A stretch of 51,612 nucleotides of DNA from CAZPZR01 sp964591105. Its GTDB lineage: Bacteria > Bacillota > Clostridia > Lachnospirales > Lachnospiraceae. The DNA is taken from assembly GCA_964591105.1 (NCBI GenBank), contig CAZPZR010000005.1:1-51612 (forward strand). The letters run 5' to 3'. Positions 8,306 to 16,654 of this stretch are shown here, piece after piece (position 1 is the first letter of the stretch; the number at the start of each line of letters is the position of its first letter). The position numbers and the translations under genes are program-made. The notes beneath the pieces were generated by a model, which saw only the letters and a list, made by a program, of their open reading frames with translations, did no database searches and had not been told where the DNA came from.

Positions 8306-9355
8306 ATGAGTACGGAAAAATTGGAATTGAGATACCTGGATTTGAAGAATGATATTTGTGCCCAGATTTACAAGGGTACCTACGAGAATGGCAAGAGAAT
8401 CCCATCGGAGCGCCAGCTTGCAGCGGATTACGATGTCAGCAGAATTACAGTGCGCAAAGCGTTGGAGCTTTTGGAGGAAGAAAGCTTGATTCGGCGCGAG
8501 GTCGGGAATGGAACGTTGGTGCAATACCGCAATTGGGGAAACGAGACGCCTCTGGATATGTTCGCGCTTGTTGCGCCTTCGAAGAATCCATTTTTTTCCA
8601 GCTTTATTGCGGAATTTCAGAAAATTGCATGGGAGCACGACGCACTGCTTCTGTATGTGGAGATACCGGAGAATACATCGCTGGAGGATTGTCTGTTCCG
8701 GCTGTATCGAAAGAACATTAAGAATACGATTGTCTGGTCGGACGACCAAAGCGTGGATGAGGAGAAGCTACTTCGTCTGCGGAGCATTGGCATGAATTTT
8801 GTGTTTTTCGACACGGACGATGGTTATCCGTATGCGGATTGCGTTTACCTGGACAACGAGGATGCAATTAAGAAGTTAATTGCAAATTCGAAAAAAACTT
8901 ATGAGAATTATTTATATGTAGGTTGGGATAACCTGAAGATTTCGAATATCAAAAAGCGTGAAGATGCATTTCAGACGCTTTGCCCAAAGGGCGAGATTAT
9001 AGGGCTTCCATGGCGACGCGACCGCAAGCTGGATGAGCAGTCGCTGGAGCAAGTAGCAGCGAAGATAGAGCAACTGGGAACACAAGATACGTTGGTCGTA
9101 TGCGAAGTTGGCGAGATTGGAAAGCAGTTGATTGAATACTTGTGTGAACAAAAGCGATGGCAGGTGGAATTTGCGGTCATTGATGATTTTGAGGGCGCGG
9201 AGAAATATCCGATTGCCATCTATCAGCAAGATTTGGCGAAGACAGCCAAGTTGATATATGAAAAAATGCAGGCGCAGGCTTTGAGTGGAAATGCCTGGAA
9301 AGCGGAGCTTGTGACTGTGAAAGGAAAATATCACGAAGACGCATCTGCAAGATAG
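8306..9355 (+). CDS. GntR-family regulator with LacI-type effector domain (AraR type)
   Basis: 349 residues. Residues about 5-72 are a GntR winged helix (IPSERQLAADYDVSRITVRKALELLE, then wing RREVGNGTLV). Residues about 85-345 look like a periplasmic-binding-protein/LacI sugar-sensing fold, the AraR architecture. ATG 8306 is chosen because GAAAGGGG at 8291-8298 is 7 nt away; ATG 8300 would be too close. It stands at the head of an aldo/keto reductase, FGGY kinase, FSA-type aldolase and oxidoreductase series. Its promoter contains an operator-like repeat that recurs at the glycyl radical enzyme locus. The effector is probably a sugar or sugar phosphate. Confidence 0.88.
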   Translation: MSTEKLELRYLDLKNDICAQIYKGTYENGKRIPSERQLAADYDVSRITVRKALELLEEESLIRREVGNGTLVQYRNWGNETPLDMFALVAPSKNPFFSSFIAEFQKIAWEHDALLLYVEIPENTSLEDCLFRLYRKNIKNTIVWSDDQSVDEEKLLRLRSIGMNFVFFDTDDGYPYADCVYLDNEDAIKKLIANSKKTYENYLYVGWDNLKISNIKKREDAFQTLCPKGEIIGLPWRRDRKLDEQSLEQVAAKIEQLGTQDTLVVCEVGEIGKQLIEYLCEQKRWQVEFAVIDDFEGAEKYPIAIYQQDLAKTAKLIYEKMQAQALSGNAWKAELVTVKGKYHEDASAR

Positions 9356-9389
9356 CAGCACACAGAATGCTGAGAAAGGACGGACAGTT

Positions 9390-10412
9390 ATGGGGAAAGA
9401 AAATGTAGTAAATCCAGCAATGGTTCCGCAACGGAAGTTGAACAACGGTATGGTTATCCCTGGAATAGGAATGGGAACATTTGGCAATGACAAGTTTACC
9501 TCCGAAGAAGTTGGAAATGCAGTTTACGGTGCCATAAAGGCAGGATATCGGTTATTCGACTGTGCAGCCGCATATGGAAATGAACCACAGATTGGAGCAG
9601 TATTTGCAAAAGCATTGGCGGATGGCATTGTGCAGAGACAGGATCTGACAATCATGACAAAAGTGTGGAACGATATGCATGGCAAGGGAGATGTGCTGGT
9701 GGCTTGCGCAAAAAGTCTCCGGGATTTGCAGTTGGATTACTTGGATGTGTATATGGTTCACTGGCCATTTCCAAATTATCATGCGCCTGGCGCTCATTTG
9801 GAAGGACGTAACCCAGACGCGGTTCCATTTTCAGTAGAAGAGTACATGTCTGTGTGGAGACAGATGGAACGACTAGTGGACTTGGGACTTGTAAAAACAA
9901 TTGGAATGTCCAACATGACGATTACGAAATTAGAGCAAGTGCTTCCACTTTGCAGAATTAAACCTACTGTGCTGGAAGTAGAGATTAATCCAACATTCCA
10001 GCAACCAAAATTATTTGAGTATTGCATGGCACACGATATTTTGCCAATCGCCTACAGTCCAATGGGTTCTCCTTGCAGACCGGAGCGAGACACAGAAGAA
10101 GGAGATGTGGTGACATTTGAACTTCCAGAATTACAGGAAATTGCAAAGACGCATCATTGTCATCCTGCAACAGTTTGTGTGAAATGGGCGGTGCAGCGTG
10201 GACACGTGCCCATTCCATTTTCTATATATGAAAATGAATATGTGGGAAATCTGAGATGTACAACGGAAGATTTCCTAACGGCGGAAGAAATGGAACGATT
10301 GAGAAAGGCAGATAAAAATGCCCGTCTGATCAAAGGGAAGGTATTCCTTTGGGAATCGGCAAAAGATTGGCGTGATATCTGGGATGGTGAAGACGAATGG
10401 AATGTTTTGTAG
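9390..10412 (+). CDS. aldo/keto reductase
   Basis: 340 residues, NAD(P)H-dependent carbonyl reductase of the AKR superfamily. The TIM-barrel signature is present: GIGMGTFG near residue 27, the catalytic Asp/Tyr region FDCAAAYGNE (residues about 52-60), Lys in MTKVW, and His in the MVHWPFP segment. SMSN and a C-terminal cofactor region around PIPFSIYENEY follow. The enzyme likely interconverts a polyol and an aldose or ketose, or reduces a short carbonyl product. It overlaps the following kinase by 16 nt, so the two are translationally coupled. The substrate is unknown. Confidence 0.88.
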   Translation: MGKENVVNPAMVPQRKLNNGMVIPGIGMGTFGNDKFTSEEVGNAVYGAIKAGYRLFDCAAAYGNEPQIGAVFAKALADGIVQRQDLTIMTKVWNDMHGKGDVLVACAKSLRDLQLDYLDVYMVHWPFPNYHAPGAHLEGRNPDAVPFSVEEYMSVWRQMERLVDLGLVKTIGMSNMTITKLEQVLPLCRIKPTVLEVEINPTFQQPKLFEYCMAHDILPIAYSPMGSPCRPERDTEEGDVVTFELPELQEIAKTHHCHPATVCVKWAVQRGHVPIPFSIYENEYVGNLRCTTEDFLTAEEMERLRKADKNARLIKGKVFLWESAKDWRDIWDGEDEWNVL

Positions 10413-11875
10413 GAATTGATGTAGGAACTTCAAGCGCAAGAGCAGTCGCAATTGATGTCAATGGAAAGACTATTGCAGCCGGCCAGTGCGAATATGACAT
10501 TATTAAGCCAGCACTGAATCAGGCGGAACAGGACATGAATCATCTGTGGGATGCAACAGTTGCTGCGATTCGTCAAATGTTTGAAAAAGCACCGGAAATA
10601 AAAGGTGGCGTGAAGGGAATAGGCTTTTCCGGACAAATGCACGGGCTGGTGATGGTGGACCGAGAAATGAAACCAATCCGCAATGCGATTATTTGGGCGG
10701 ATCAGAGAACATCAACGCAGATTCAGGAGATTTACCAAATCGTTCCTGAAGCAGAGTTTGGAACGGTATTTAATAACCGGTTGAGTGCAGGATTTTTGCT
10801 CCCATCATTAATGTGGGTGAAAGAACATGAACCGGAAAATTATCAAAAGATTTACAAAGTAATGTGTCCAAAGGATTATATTCGTTATCGCATTTGTGGA
10901 GAAATTGGCACAGAAGCTTCAGATGCAAGCTCTACAGGAATGTGGAATATGAAGCAGCGCACCTGGGCATATGACATTTTGGAGAAATTAGACATTGACG
11001 CGGCGATACTTCCAGAAAGTCGCGAAGCTTATGAACAGGCAGGAGTTGTGACCAAGGAATGTGCGGATTTAACGGGGCTGGAGGCCGGATGTGCAGTAGC
11101 ATTTGGCGGCGGAGATTCGCTGATGATGGAACTTGGAAATGGAATGATCCGCGGAGGACGAATGGCTTCCACAATTGGAACCGCGTGTCATTTGACTTGT
11201 GCTTTAGATCAGCCACTATATGATCCAAAGCTTCGCACGAATACGTGGTGCCATGGAAGTGAGAAATTGTGGAGTATCATGGGGGCACATTTAAGTGGCG
11301 GCGTTGCACTGAAATGGTTGAAAAATAATATCCTCGGCATGGGAACATTTGAAGAAATGTCCGAGATTGCGGAAAGAGTTCCGGCAGGAAGTGAAGGACT
11401 GTTGTTCTTGCCATATTTGAATGGAGAGAGAACTCCGCACAACGACCCAGAAGCGAAGGCGGTATTCTTGGGAATGACGCTTCGCCATAACAAGGAACAT
11501 ATGATTCGCAGTACGATGGAAGGAATTGTCTACAGCATGAAAGAGTCCTACTCGATTTTCCAGTCCTTGGGGATTACTGCAGACAGAATCATTGCATCTG
11601 GCGGTGGCGCAAAGAGCCATGTATTTCGCCAGATTCAGGCAGATATGTACGACGCGCCAATTTATACAAACCGCGAGAAAGAGCAGGCATCTCTTGGTGC
11701 TGCGATGACAGCGGCAGTAGGGTGCGGCTATTATAAAGACTACGAAGAGGCATGTGAACACATGGTTCATCTTGGTTCAGAAGTGGTAGAGCCAATTCGC
11801 GAACATGTAAAAGTTTACAATGAAGGATTTGAAAGATTTAAAGAAATCTATAAAGCAAATAAACATATTTTCTAA
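10397..11875 (+). CDS. FGGY-family carbohydrate kinase (xylulokinase-like)
   Basis: 492 residues. The N-terminal ATP-site motif GIDVGTSSARAVAID and GFSGQMHGLVMVD, with IIWADQRT following, place it in the xylulokinase branch of FGGY kinases. The second domain has GTACHLTC, the segment LPYLNGERTPHNDPEAKAVF (FGGY signature 2 region) and the adenosine motif ASGGGAKSHVFRQIQADM. It should phosphorylate a ketose, probably a pentulose, at C5 or C1. The ATG lies within the 3' end of the aldo/keto reductase gene. It is one of four FGGY kinases here, so the trivial call xylulokinase should be held loosely. Confidence 0.88.
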   Translation: MECFVGIDVGTSSARAVAIDVNGKTIAAGQCEYDIIKPALNQAEQDMNHLWDATVAAIRQMFEKAPEIKGGVKGIGFSGQMHGLVMVDREMKPIRNAIIWADQRTSTQIQEIYQIVPEAEFGTVFNNRLSAGFLLPSLMWVKEHEPENYQKIYKVMCPKDYIRYRICGEIGTEASDASSTGMWNMKQRTWAYDILEKLDIDAAILPESREAYEQAGVVTKECADLTGLEAGCAVAFGGGDSLMMELGNGMIRGGRMASTIGTACHLTCALDQPLYDPKLRTNTWCHGSEKLWSIMGAHLSGGVALKWLKNNILGMGTFEEMSEIAERVPAGSEGLLFLPYLNGERTPHNDPEAKAVFLGMTLRHNKEHMIRSTMEGIVYSMKESYSIFQSLGITADRIIASGGGAKSHVFRQIQADMYDAPIYTNREKEQASLGAAMTAAVGCGYYKDYEEACEHMVHLGSEVVEPIREHVKVYNEGFERFKEIYKANKHIF

Positions 11876-11894
11876 GAAGGGAAGGAACGAAGTT

Positions 11895-12572
11895 ATGGAA
11901 TTATTATTAGACACAGCTAATTTGGAAGCAATCAAAAAGTACAACGATTATTACAACGTGATTGGTGTAACAACAAACCCATCTATTTTAAGTAAAGAAA
12001 AACAGCCATTTTTCGAAACTTATGAAAAAATTCGTGACATCATTGGCGAAGAAAAACAGCTTCACATTCAAGTGACAGGACGTACTTGTGAAGAAATGTT
12101 GAAAGAAGCGGAAACAATCGTCAAACATTTTGGAAAAGATGTATTTGTAAAAGTTCCAACTATCGAAGAAGGTGTGAAGGCGATGAAATTGCTTCACAAG
12201 GATGGATACAAATTAACCGCAACAGCAGTGCTGACACCACAGCAGGCATTTTTGGCAGGTTCTGTGGGAGCGGATTATGTGGCTCCATATGTGAACCGTA
12301 TGGCAAACCTGAATATCAATCCATACGAAACAATTACACGTATTCGCAAGATTTACGATAACCAGGGAATTTCAACAAAAATTTTGGGTGCAAGTTTCAA
12401 GAATACACAGCAGGTTATGCGTACCTACGAAGCTGGCGCAGAGGCAGTGACGGTGGCAGCAGAACTTTTGACAACAATGTGCTCCAATGGTGTAGTAGAT
12501 TCCTGGGTGACAGGATTTGAAAAAGACTGGACAAATCTTTACGGAGATCGAAGAATCTACGAAATGGAATAG
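11895..12572 (+). CDS. fructose-6-phosphate aldolase / transaldolase-like protein (FSA type)
   Basis: 225 residues, the short transaldolase form. MELLLDTANLEAIKKYN and GVTTNPSIL are the N-terminal hallmarks. The Schiff-base lysine is K86 in VFVKVPT. LTATAVLTPQQAFLAG and YVAPYVNRM follow. FSA-type enzymes cleave ketose-6-phosphates, or use hydroxyacetone/dihydroxyacetone as donor, giving glyceraldehyde-3-phosphate. ATG 11895 follows GAAGGAA and fits the family length; an upstream in-frame ATG at 11820 lies within the kinase gene. It is the third enzyme gene of the GntR-headed set and may act on the product of the glycyl radical enzyme. Confidence 0.9.
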   Translation: MELLLDTANLEAIKKYNDYYNVIGVTTNPSILSKEKQPFFETYEKIRDIIGEEKQLHIQVTGRTCEEMLKEAETIVKHFGKDVFVKVPTIEEGVKAMKLLHKDGYKLTATAVLTPQQAFLAGSVGADYVAPYVNRMANLNINPYETITRIRKIYDNQGISTKILGASFKNTQQVMRTYEAGAEAVTVAAELLTTMCSNGVVDSWVTGFEKDWTNLYGDRRIYEME

Positions 12573-12593
12573 GGAAGAATTCTTCTGATTTTG

Positions 12594-12622
12594 TTGACGA
12601 GAATCAGAGGGAAAGGTATGAT
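12594..12622 (+). promoter_or_regulatory. internal promoter before the mannitol-dehydrogenase-family gene
   Basis: TTGACG at 12594-12599, 17-bp spacer, TATGAT at 12617-12622. An inverted repeat CTGATT/AATCAG (12585-12590 and 12602-12607) straddles the -35 box and could be an operator. Confidence 0.55.
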
Positions 12623-12657
12623 AAATAATAGAAAATTATGGTAGGAGGAATAGGCTC

Positions 12658-14268
12658 ATGAAATTAACATTAGCAGGCATTAAAGATCGTCAGGCATGGG
12701 AAGAGGCCGGAATTGTATTACCATCTTATGACGTAGATGCAGTGGTAGAACGTACAAAAGAATCACCAATGTGGGTACATTTTGGAATTGGAAATATTTT
12801 CCGTATTTTCCTTGGAGGAATCGCTGACAGACTTCTTGAACAGGGATTGATGGACAAGGGAATCACTTGTGTAGAATCTTTTGACTACGATGTGGCAGAT
12901 ATGATTTATAAACCATACGATAACCTTGGAATCAGCGTGATTCTTCATGAAGACGGGCGTGTGGACAAGAAAGTCCTCGGTTCTATGGCAGAAGTTGTGA
13001 AAGCACAGTCTGCAGATGCGACTGAGTGGAACCGTTTGAAAGAAATTTTCAGAAATCCAAGTCTTCAGATGGTATCTTACACTATTACAGAAAAAGGATA
13101 TGCATTAAAAGGTACGGATGGAAATTACTTCGGATTCATCAAAGCGGATATCGAAAATGGTCCAGAAAAAGCAACAAGCGCAATGTCTGTTATGGTTGCA
13201 ATGTTGAAAGAGCGTTTCGAAGCAGGCGCAACACCAATCGCTTGTGTATCTATGGATAACTGTTCTAAAAATGGACAGGTACTCCGTAATTCCGTTCTTA
13301 CAATGGCAAATGAATGGAAAGACAGAGGATTTGTGAGCGAAGAATTTGTGGCATGGGTAAGTGATGAAAGCAAAGTGTCATTCCCATGGTCAATGATTGA
13401 TAAGATCACACCACGTCCAAGCATCGAGATTGCAAATGGATTAGAAGCTGCTGGTGTTGAAAATATGCAGCCAGTAATTACATCTAAGAAAACATTTATC
13501 GCACCATTTATTAATGCAGAAGAACCACAGTACCTTGTTGTGGAAGATAACTTCCCAAATGGACGCCCTGCATTTGAAAAAGCTGGCGTATATATGGCAG
13601 ACAGAGATACTGTAAATAAATCCGAAAGAATGAAAGTAACTGTATGTTTGAACCCAATTCATTCTGCACTTGGTACATACGGATGTGTATTCGGATATGA
13701 TTTGTTCTCTGATGAAATGAAAGACGAAGATATGTTGAAATTAGGATATCTGGTGGGAGCAGAAGGAATGGAAGTTGTTCCAGATCCAAAGATTCTTTCT
13801 CCAGAAGAATTCTTCAAAGAATGTATGGAAGTACGTTTCCCAAACCCATATCTTGGAGATACTTGTGCAAGACTTACAGTAGACATTTCACAGGGACTCA
13901 GCATTCGTTTTGGTGAAACAATCAAAGCTCATATGGAAAAACATGGAACTGCAGCACATCTGAAAGGAGCTCCACTTGCAATTGCAGGATGGCTTCGCTA
14001 CTTGTTGGGTGTAGATGATGCAGGAAATACTTATGAGTTGAACCCAGACCCACTCAATGAAGAAATGACAGAGAAACTGGCAGGAATCGTTGTAGGAGAT
14101 TCTTCTAGCTTGAAAGATCAGTTAAAACCAGTACTTGCAAATGAGACAATCTTTGGTGTTGACTTATATAAAGCAGGATTGGGAGAGAAAATTGAGGAAA
14201 TTTTCAGAGCCTATATTGCAGGTCCTGGCGCTGTGAGAAAAGCAGTGCAGGGATACTTGGCTGAATAA
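12658..14268 (+). CDS. mannitol dehydrogenase-family oxidoreductase (polyol/uronate reductase type)
   Basis: 536 residues, long-chain zinc-independent NAD-dependent dehydrogenase family. The N-terminal Rossmann part starts with WVHFGIGNIFRIFLGGIAD (about residues 38-56). CVSMDNCSKNG appears near residue 200, and the catalytic Lys/Asn/His cluster is seen in MKVTVCLNPIHSALGTYG near residue 323-340. Family members oxidise mannitol or arabinitol, or reduce fructuronate or tagaturonate. A strong AGGAGGA ribosome site precedes the ATG. It has its own promoter but follows the aldolase by 85 nt, so it may be expressed both ways. A shared bidirectional terminator follows. Confidence 0.9.
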   Translation: MKLTLAGIKDRQAWEEAGIVLPSYDVDAVVERTKESPMWVHFGIGNIFRIFLGGIADRLLEQGLMDKGITCVESFDYDVADMIYKPYDNLGISVILHEDGRVDKKVLGSMAEVVKAQSADATEWNRLKEIFRNPSLQMVSYTITEKGYALKGTDGNYFGFIKADIENGPEKATSAMSVMVAMLKERFEAGATPIACVSMDNCSKNGQVLRNSVLTMANEWKDRGFVSEEFVAWVSDESKVSFPWSMIDKITPRPSIEIANGLEAAGVENMQPVITSKKTFIAPFINAEEPQYLVVEDNFPNGRPAFEKAGVYMADRDTVNKSERMKVTVCLNPIHSALGTYGCVFGYDLFSDEMKDEDMLKLGYLVGAEGMEVVPDPKILSPEEFFKECMEVRFPNPYLGDTCARLTVDISQGLSIRFGETIKAHMEKHGTAAHLKGAPLAIAGWLRYLLGVDDAGNTYELNPDPLNEEMTEKLAGIVVGDSSSLKDQLKPVLANETIFGVDLYKAGLGEKIEEIFRAYIAGPGAVRKAVQGYLAE

Positions 14269-14317
14269 GAAAATATAAGAATTTATTTATCAACAAGCTT
14301 AATGCAATTTCAACAAA

Positions 14318-14343
14318 AAAGGGTCTGCCTCGGCAGACCCTTT
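14318..14343. terminator. bidirectional terminator between convergent genes
   Basis: Perfect 12-bp stem AAAGGGTCTGCC / GGCAGACCCTTT with a 2-nt centre and A/T tracts on both sides. It can serve the plus-strand oxidoreductase gene and the minus-strand dehydrogenase gene. Confidence 0.88.
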
Positions 14344-14354
14344 AAATAATTTCA

Positions 14355-15404
14355 TTATTCAGAAATCTTAATAACAGCTTTTACAATGTCAGCTTTATTA
14401 TTCATGCTGTGATCCATAGCTTCCTGAGCCTGATCTAATGTAAAGATGTCAGTAACGATTCCTTTCAAGTTTACTTTTCCTTTTGCAACAGCATCGATTG
14501 CCATTGGGTAAATGTGACGGTAACGGAATACAGTCTTGAATGTAAGTTCCTTATCAAGTACAAGACTCATAGGAAGTGTCATTTCGCCAGTTTTGCTGTA
14601 ACCAACGAGAACGATGTTAGAGCCTTTTCTTGCCATGTGGATTGCCTGAACAGTTGTAATCTGTGTACCAGCTGTTTCGATAACAAGATCAGCACCACGA
14701 CCATTTGTTAATTCCATTACCTTTGCAACAACATCTTCTTTTGCACCATTGATTACACCAGTTGCACCAAGTTCCATTGCTTTGTCGAGACGTTTTTCCA
14801 TAATGTCTACAACATAAACTTCAGATACTCCACGAGCTTTCAATGCCATCATAGATACAAGACCGATACATCCAGCACCCATAACAACTGCTTTCTGTCC
14901 AAGGTGAGCATCTCCCTGAATTGCTGCGTGGAATCCAACTGCTAATGGTTCGATCAAAGCACCTTCCATAGTGTCAACATTTTCAGGAAGTTTGAAGCAA
15001 AGGTCAGCTTCGTGAGCAACATATTCCTGGAATACACCGTCTACTGGTGGAGTTGCAAAGAAAATAACATCTGGGCAAAGGTTGTATTTACCTTCACGGC
15101 AGAATTCACATTTTCCACAAGTTTTTCCAGGTTCAAGAGCTACTTTGTCGCCAACTTTTAAATGAGTAACATTTTCACCAACTTCAACAACAACACCACC
15201 TGGTTCATGACCAAGTACGAAAGGTGGTTCTACAACGTAATTGCCGATTGCACCAGTTTCATAATAGTGCATATCAGAACCACAAATTCCTACATAATCT
15301 AATTTTACAAGAACTTCATCAGCTGCAGGTGTTGGAATATCTCTTTCCACAAAGCCCATTTTTCCAATGCCTTCCATTACAGCTACTTTCATTTTTCCGT
15401 CCAT
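14355..15404 (-). CDS. zinc-dependent polyol dehydrogenase (sorbitol/xylitol dehydrogenase-like MDR)
   Basis: 349 residues. The catalytic zinc site is GICGSDMHYYE with GHEPGG. The structural zinc site has four Cys in CGKCEFCREGKYNLC, and the NAD-binding GAGCIGLVSM lies near residue 175. The D-H-Y-Y-E pattern and FATPPVDGVFQEY are typical of the sorbitol/xylitol dehydrogenase branch, which oxidises polyols at C2. AGGAGGT lies 10 nt before the start at 15404. It is downstream of the ketose 3-epimerase gene in the same direction, so the pair could turn a polyol into a ketose and then epimerise it. Exact polyol unknown. Confidence 0.9.
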   Translation of the reverse strand: MDGKMKVAVMEGIGKMGFVERDIPTPAADEVLVKLDYVGICGSDMHYYETGAIGNYVVEPPFVLGHEPGGVVVEVGENVTHLKVGDKVALEPGKTCGKCEFCREGKYNLCPDVIFFATPPVDGVFQEYVAHEADLCFKLPENVDTMEGALIEPLAVGFHAAIQGDAHLGQKAVVMGAGCIGLVSMMALKARGVSEVYVVDIMEKRLDKAMELGATGVINGAKEDVVAKVMELTNGRGADLVIETAGTQITTVQAIHMARKGSNIVLVGYSKTGEMTLPMSLVLDKELTFKTVFRYRHIYPMAIDAVAKGKVNLKGIVTDIFTLDQAQEAMDHSMNNKADIVKAVIKISE

Positions 15405-15511
15405 AATAACTTTTACCTCCTAAGAATACCGAGACTTTTTTAAATGGTTTAATAAAGTTTATGCTACTATTATGTTTTGTGAATGGAAAAATGTCAATAT
15501 CTAAATTTAAA

Positions 15512-16375
15512 TTATTTCCAATCAAGCATATAACGCTGGAAAATAACTGCATCACGAGCGTCTTTGTCTAATTCTTCTTCAGTTGCCCCCTTGCTGATGT
15601 CGTGCCAGATCTTGATATCAGAACCAACCTGACCACCCATGAGAACGAAAGGTTCCATAGTTACATGACCGTCATATTTGACATCGCGAAGCGCTTCGCC
15701 GATTTCTTTCCAAGGAGTGTGACCCTTGCCAGGGACCTTACGATTACGTTCTCCTGTGTGGAAATGCCCAAGGTATTGTCCGGCAGTGCGGATAGCATCG
15801 CCAATACTGTCCTCTTCAATATTCATATGGAATGTATCCAACATGACCTTAACATTCTCTTCATTTACTTCCTTGACAAAAGCAACGCCTTCCTCAGCAG
15901 TGTTCAGAATATGATTTTCAAAACGATTTAAAACTTCCATGCCAAGATTAATATCATACTGTTTTGCGATTGGCGCTAAAATCTGCATGCCTTCCACACT
16001 GCGTTTCCAATCCTCCGGCTTGTCAACAGTAGAAAAATCTACCGGCCAGTAAGAATAAAGAGCGCCACCAATCAGATGAATGTCAAGCTGTCCCATGACA
16101 TCAAAAAGACGTTTGTACCATTCCAAAGCACCATCACGAACTTCGGGATTTCCCATGTTGTGATGTGGCGCAGGACCATAACCTGCAGTCAGCTCAATTC
16201 CGTTGTTTTTCGCACAGTCGCGGAGAGCCTTGATCATGTCAGGAGTATACTCAGGGAGTGGCTTAGCGCCGATTTCCAGGTAGTCGAATCCAAGACGGGC
16301 AACCTTCTCAACATAACGAAGATAGTCAGCTTCCCATTCATGTTCCCAATACGCATAATAAATTCCGTGTTTCAT
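15512..16375 (-). CDS. ketose 3-epimerase (D-psicose/D-allulose or tagatose 3-epimerase family)
   Basis: 287 residues. The N-terminus MKHGIYYAYWEHEWEADY is nearly a signature of clostridial D-psicose 3-epimerases. The metal ligands read in order as E147 (GMEVLNRFENH), D180 (VMLDTFHMN), H206 (LGHFHTGE) and E241 (TMEPFV), with the same spacing as in the characterised enzymes. It converts fructose to psicose (allulose) or related ketoses by inversion at C3. ATG 16375 is chosen because AGGAGGT lies 8 nt before it; the longer frame runs into palindrome copy C. It lies upstream of a polyol dehydrogenase and divergent to a ROK regulator. Confidence 0.92.
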   Translation of the reverse strand: MKHGIYYAYWEHEWEADYLRYVEKVARLGFDYLEIGAKPLPEYTPDMIKALRDCAKNNGIELTAGYGPAPHHNMGNPEVRDGALEWYKRLFDVMGQLDIHLIGGALYSYWPVDFSTVDKPEDWKRSVEGMQILAPIAKQYDINLGMEVLNRFENHILNTAEEGVAFVKEVNEENVKVMLDTFHMNIEEDSIGDAIRTAGQYLGHFHTGERNRKVPGKGHTPWKEIGEALRDVKYDGHVTMEPFVLMGGQVGSDIKIWHDISKGATEEELDKDARDAVIFQRYMLDWK

Positions 16376-16420
16376 TATGATGAACCTCCTAAAAAAATTG
16401 TTGAAGATAGTATAGCACAG

Positions 16421-16484
16421 TTTCAATTTAGGACGTAGCCTTTTTGCAAAAGGCTACGTCCTAAATTGAAAAATGCCCTGTACC
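16421..16484 (-). repeat. long palindromic repeat, copy C, minus orientation
   Basis: Palindrome 16421-16471 with outer arm TTTCAATTTA joined to the core GGACGTAGCC and its complement around a T/GC/A centre. The tag GGTACAGGGCA lies on the minus strand at 16474-16484, so the copy is inverted relative to A and B. It lies between the epimerase gene and the divergent ROK gene. Confidence 0.85.
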
Positions 16485-16654
16485 CAATGTGCAATTTGCC
16501 CTCACATTCTGTCAAATGATAGGGGATGCATGTGCAATATGCAAAGAAAAACCGATTGAACAAGGCTAAAGGAAGTGCTATAATGAAAAAAGTTTCAAGA
16601 GAGCAGTGGTGCAGCTTGATAAAGTTATAGAAAGAAAAGGTAAGTAGTACAGAG

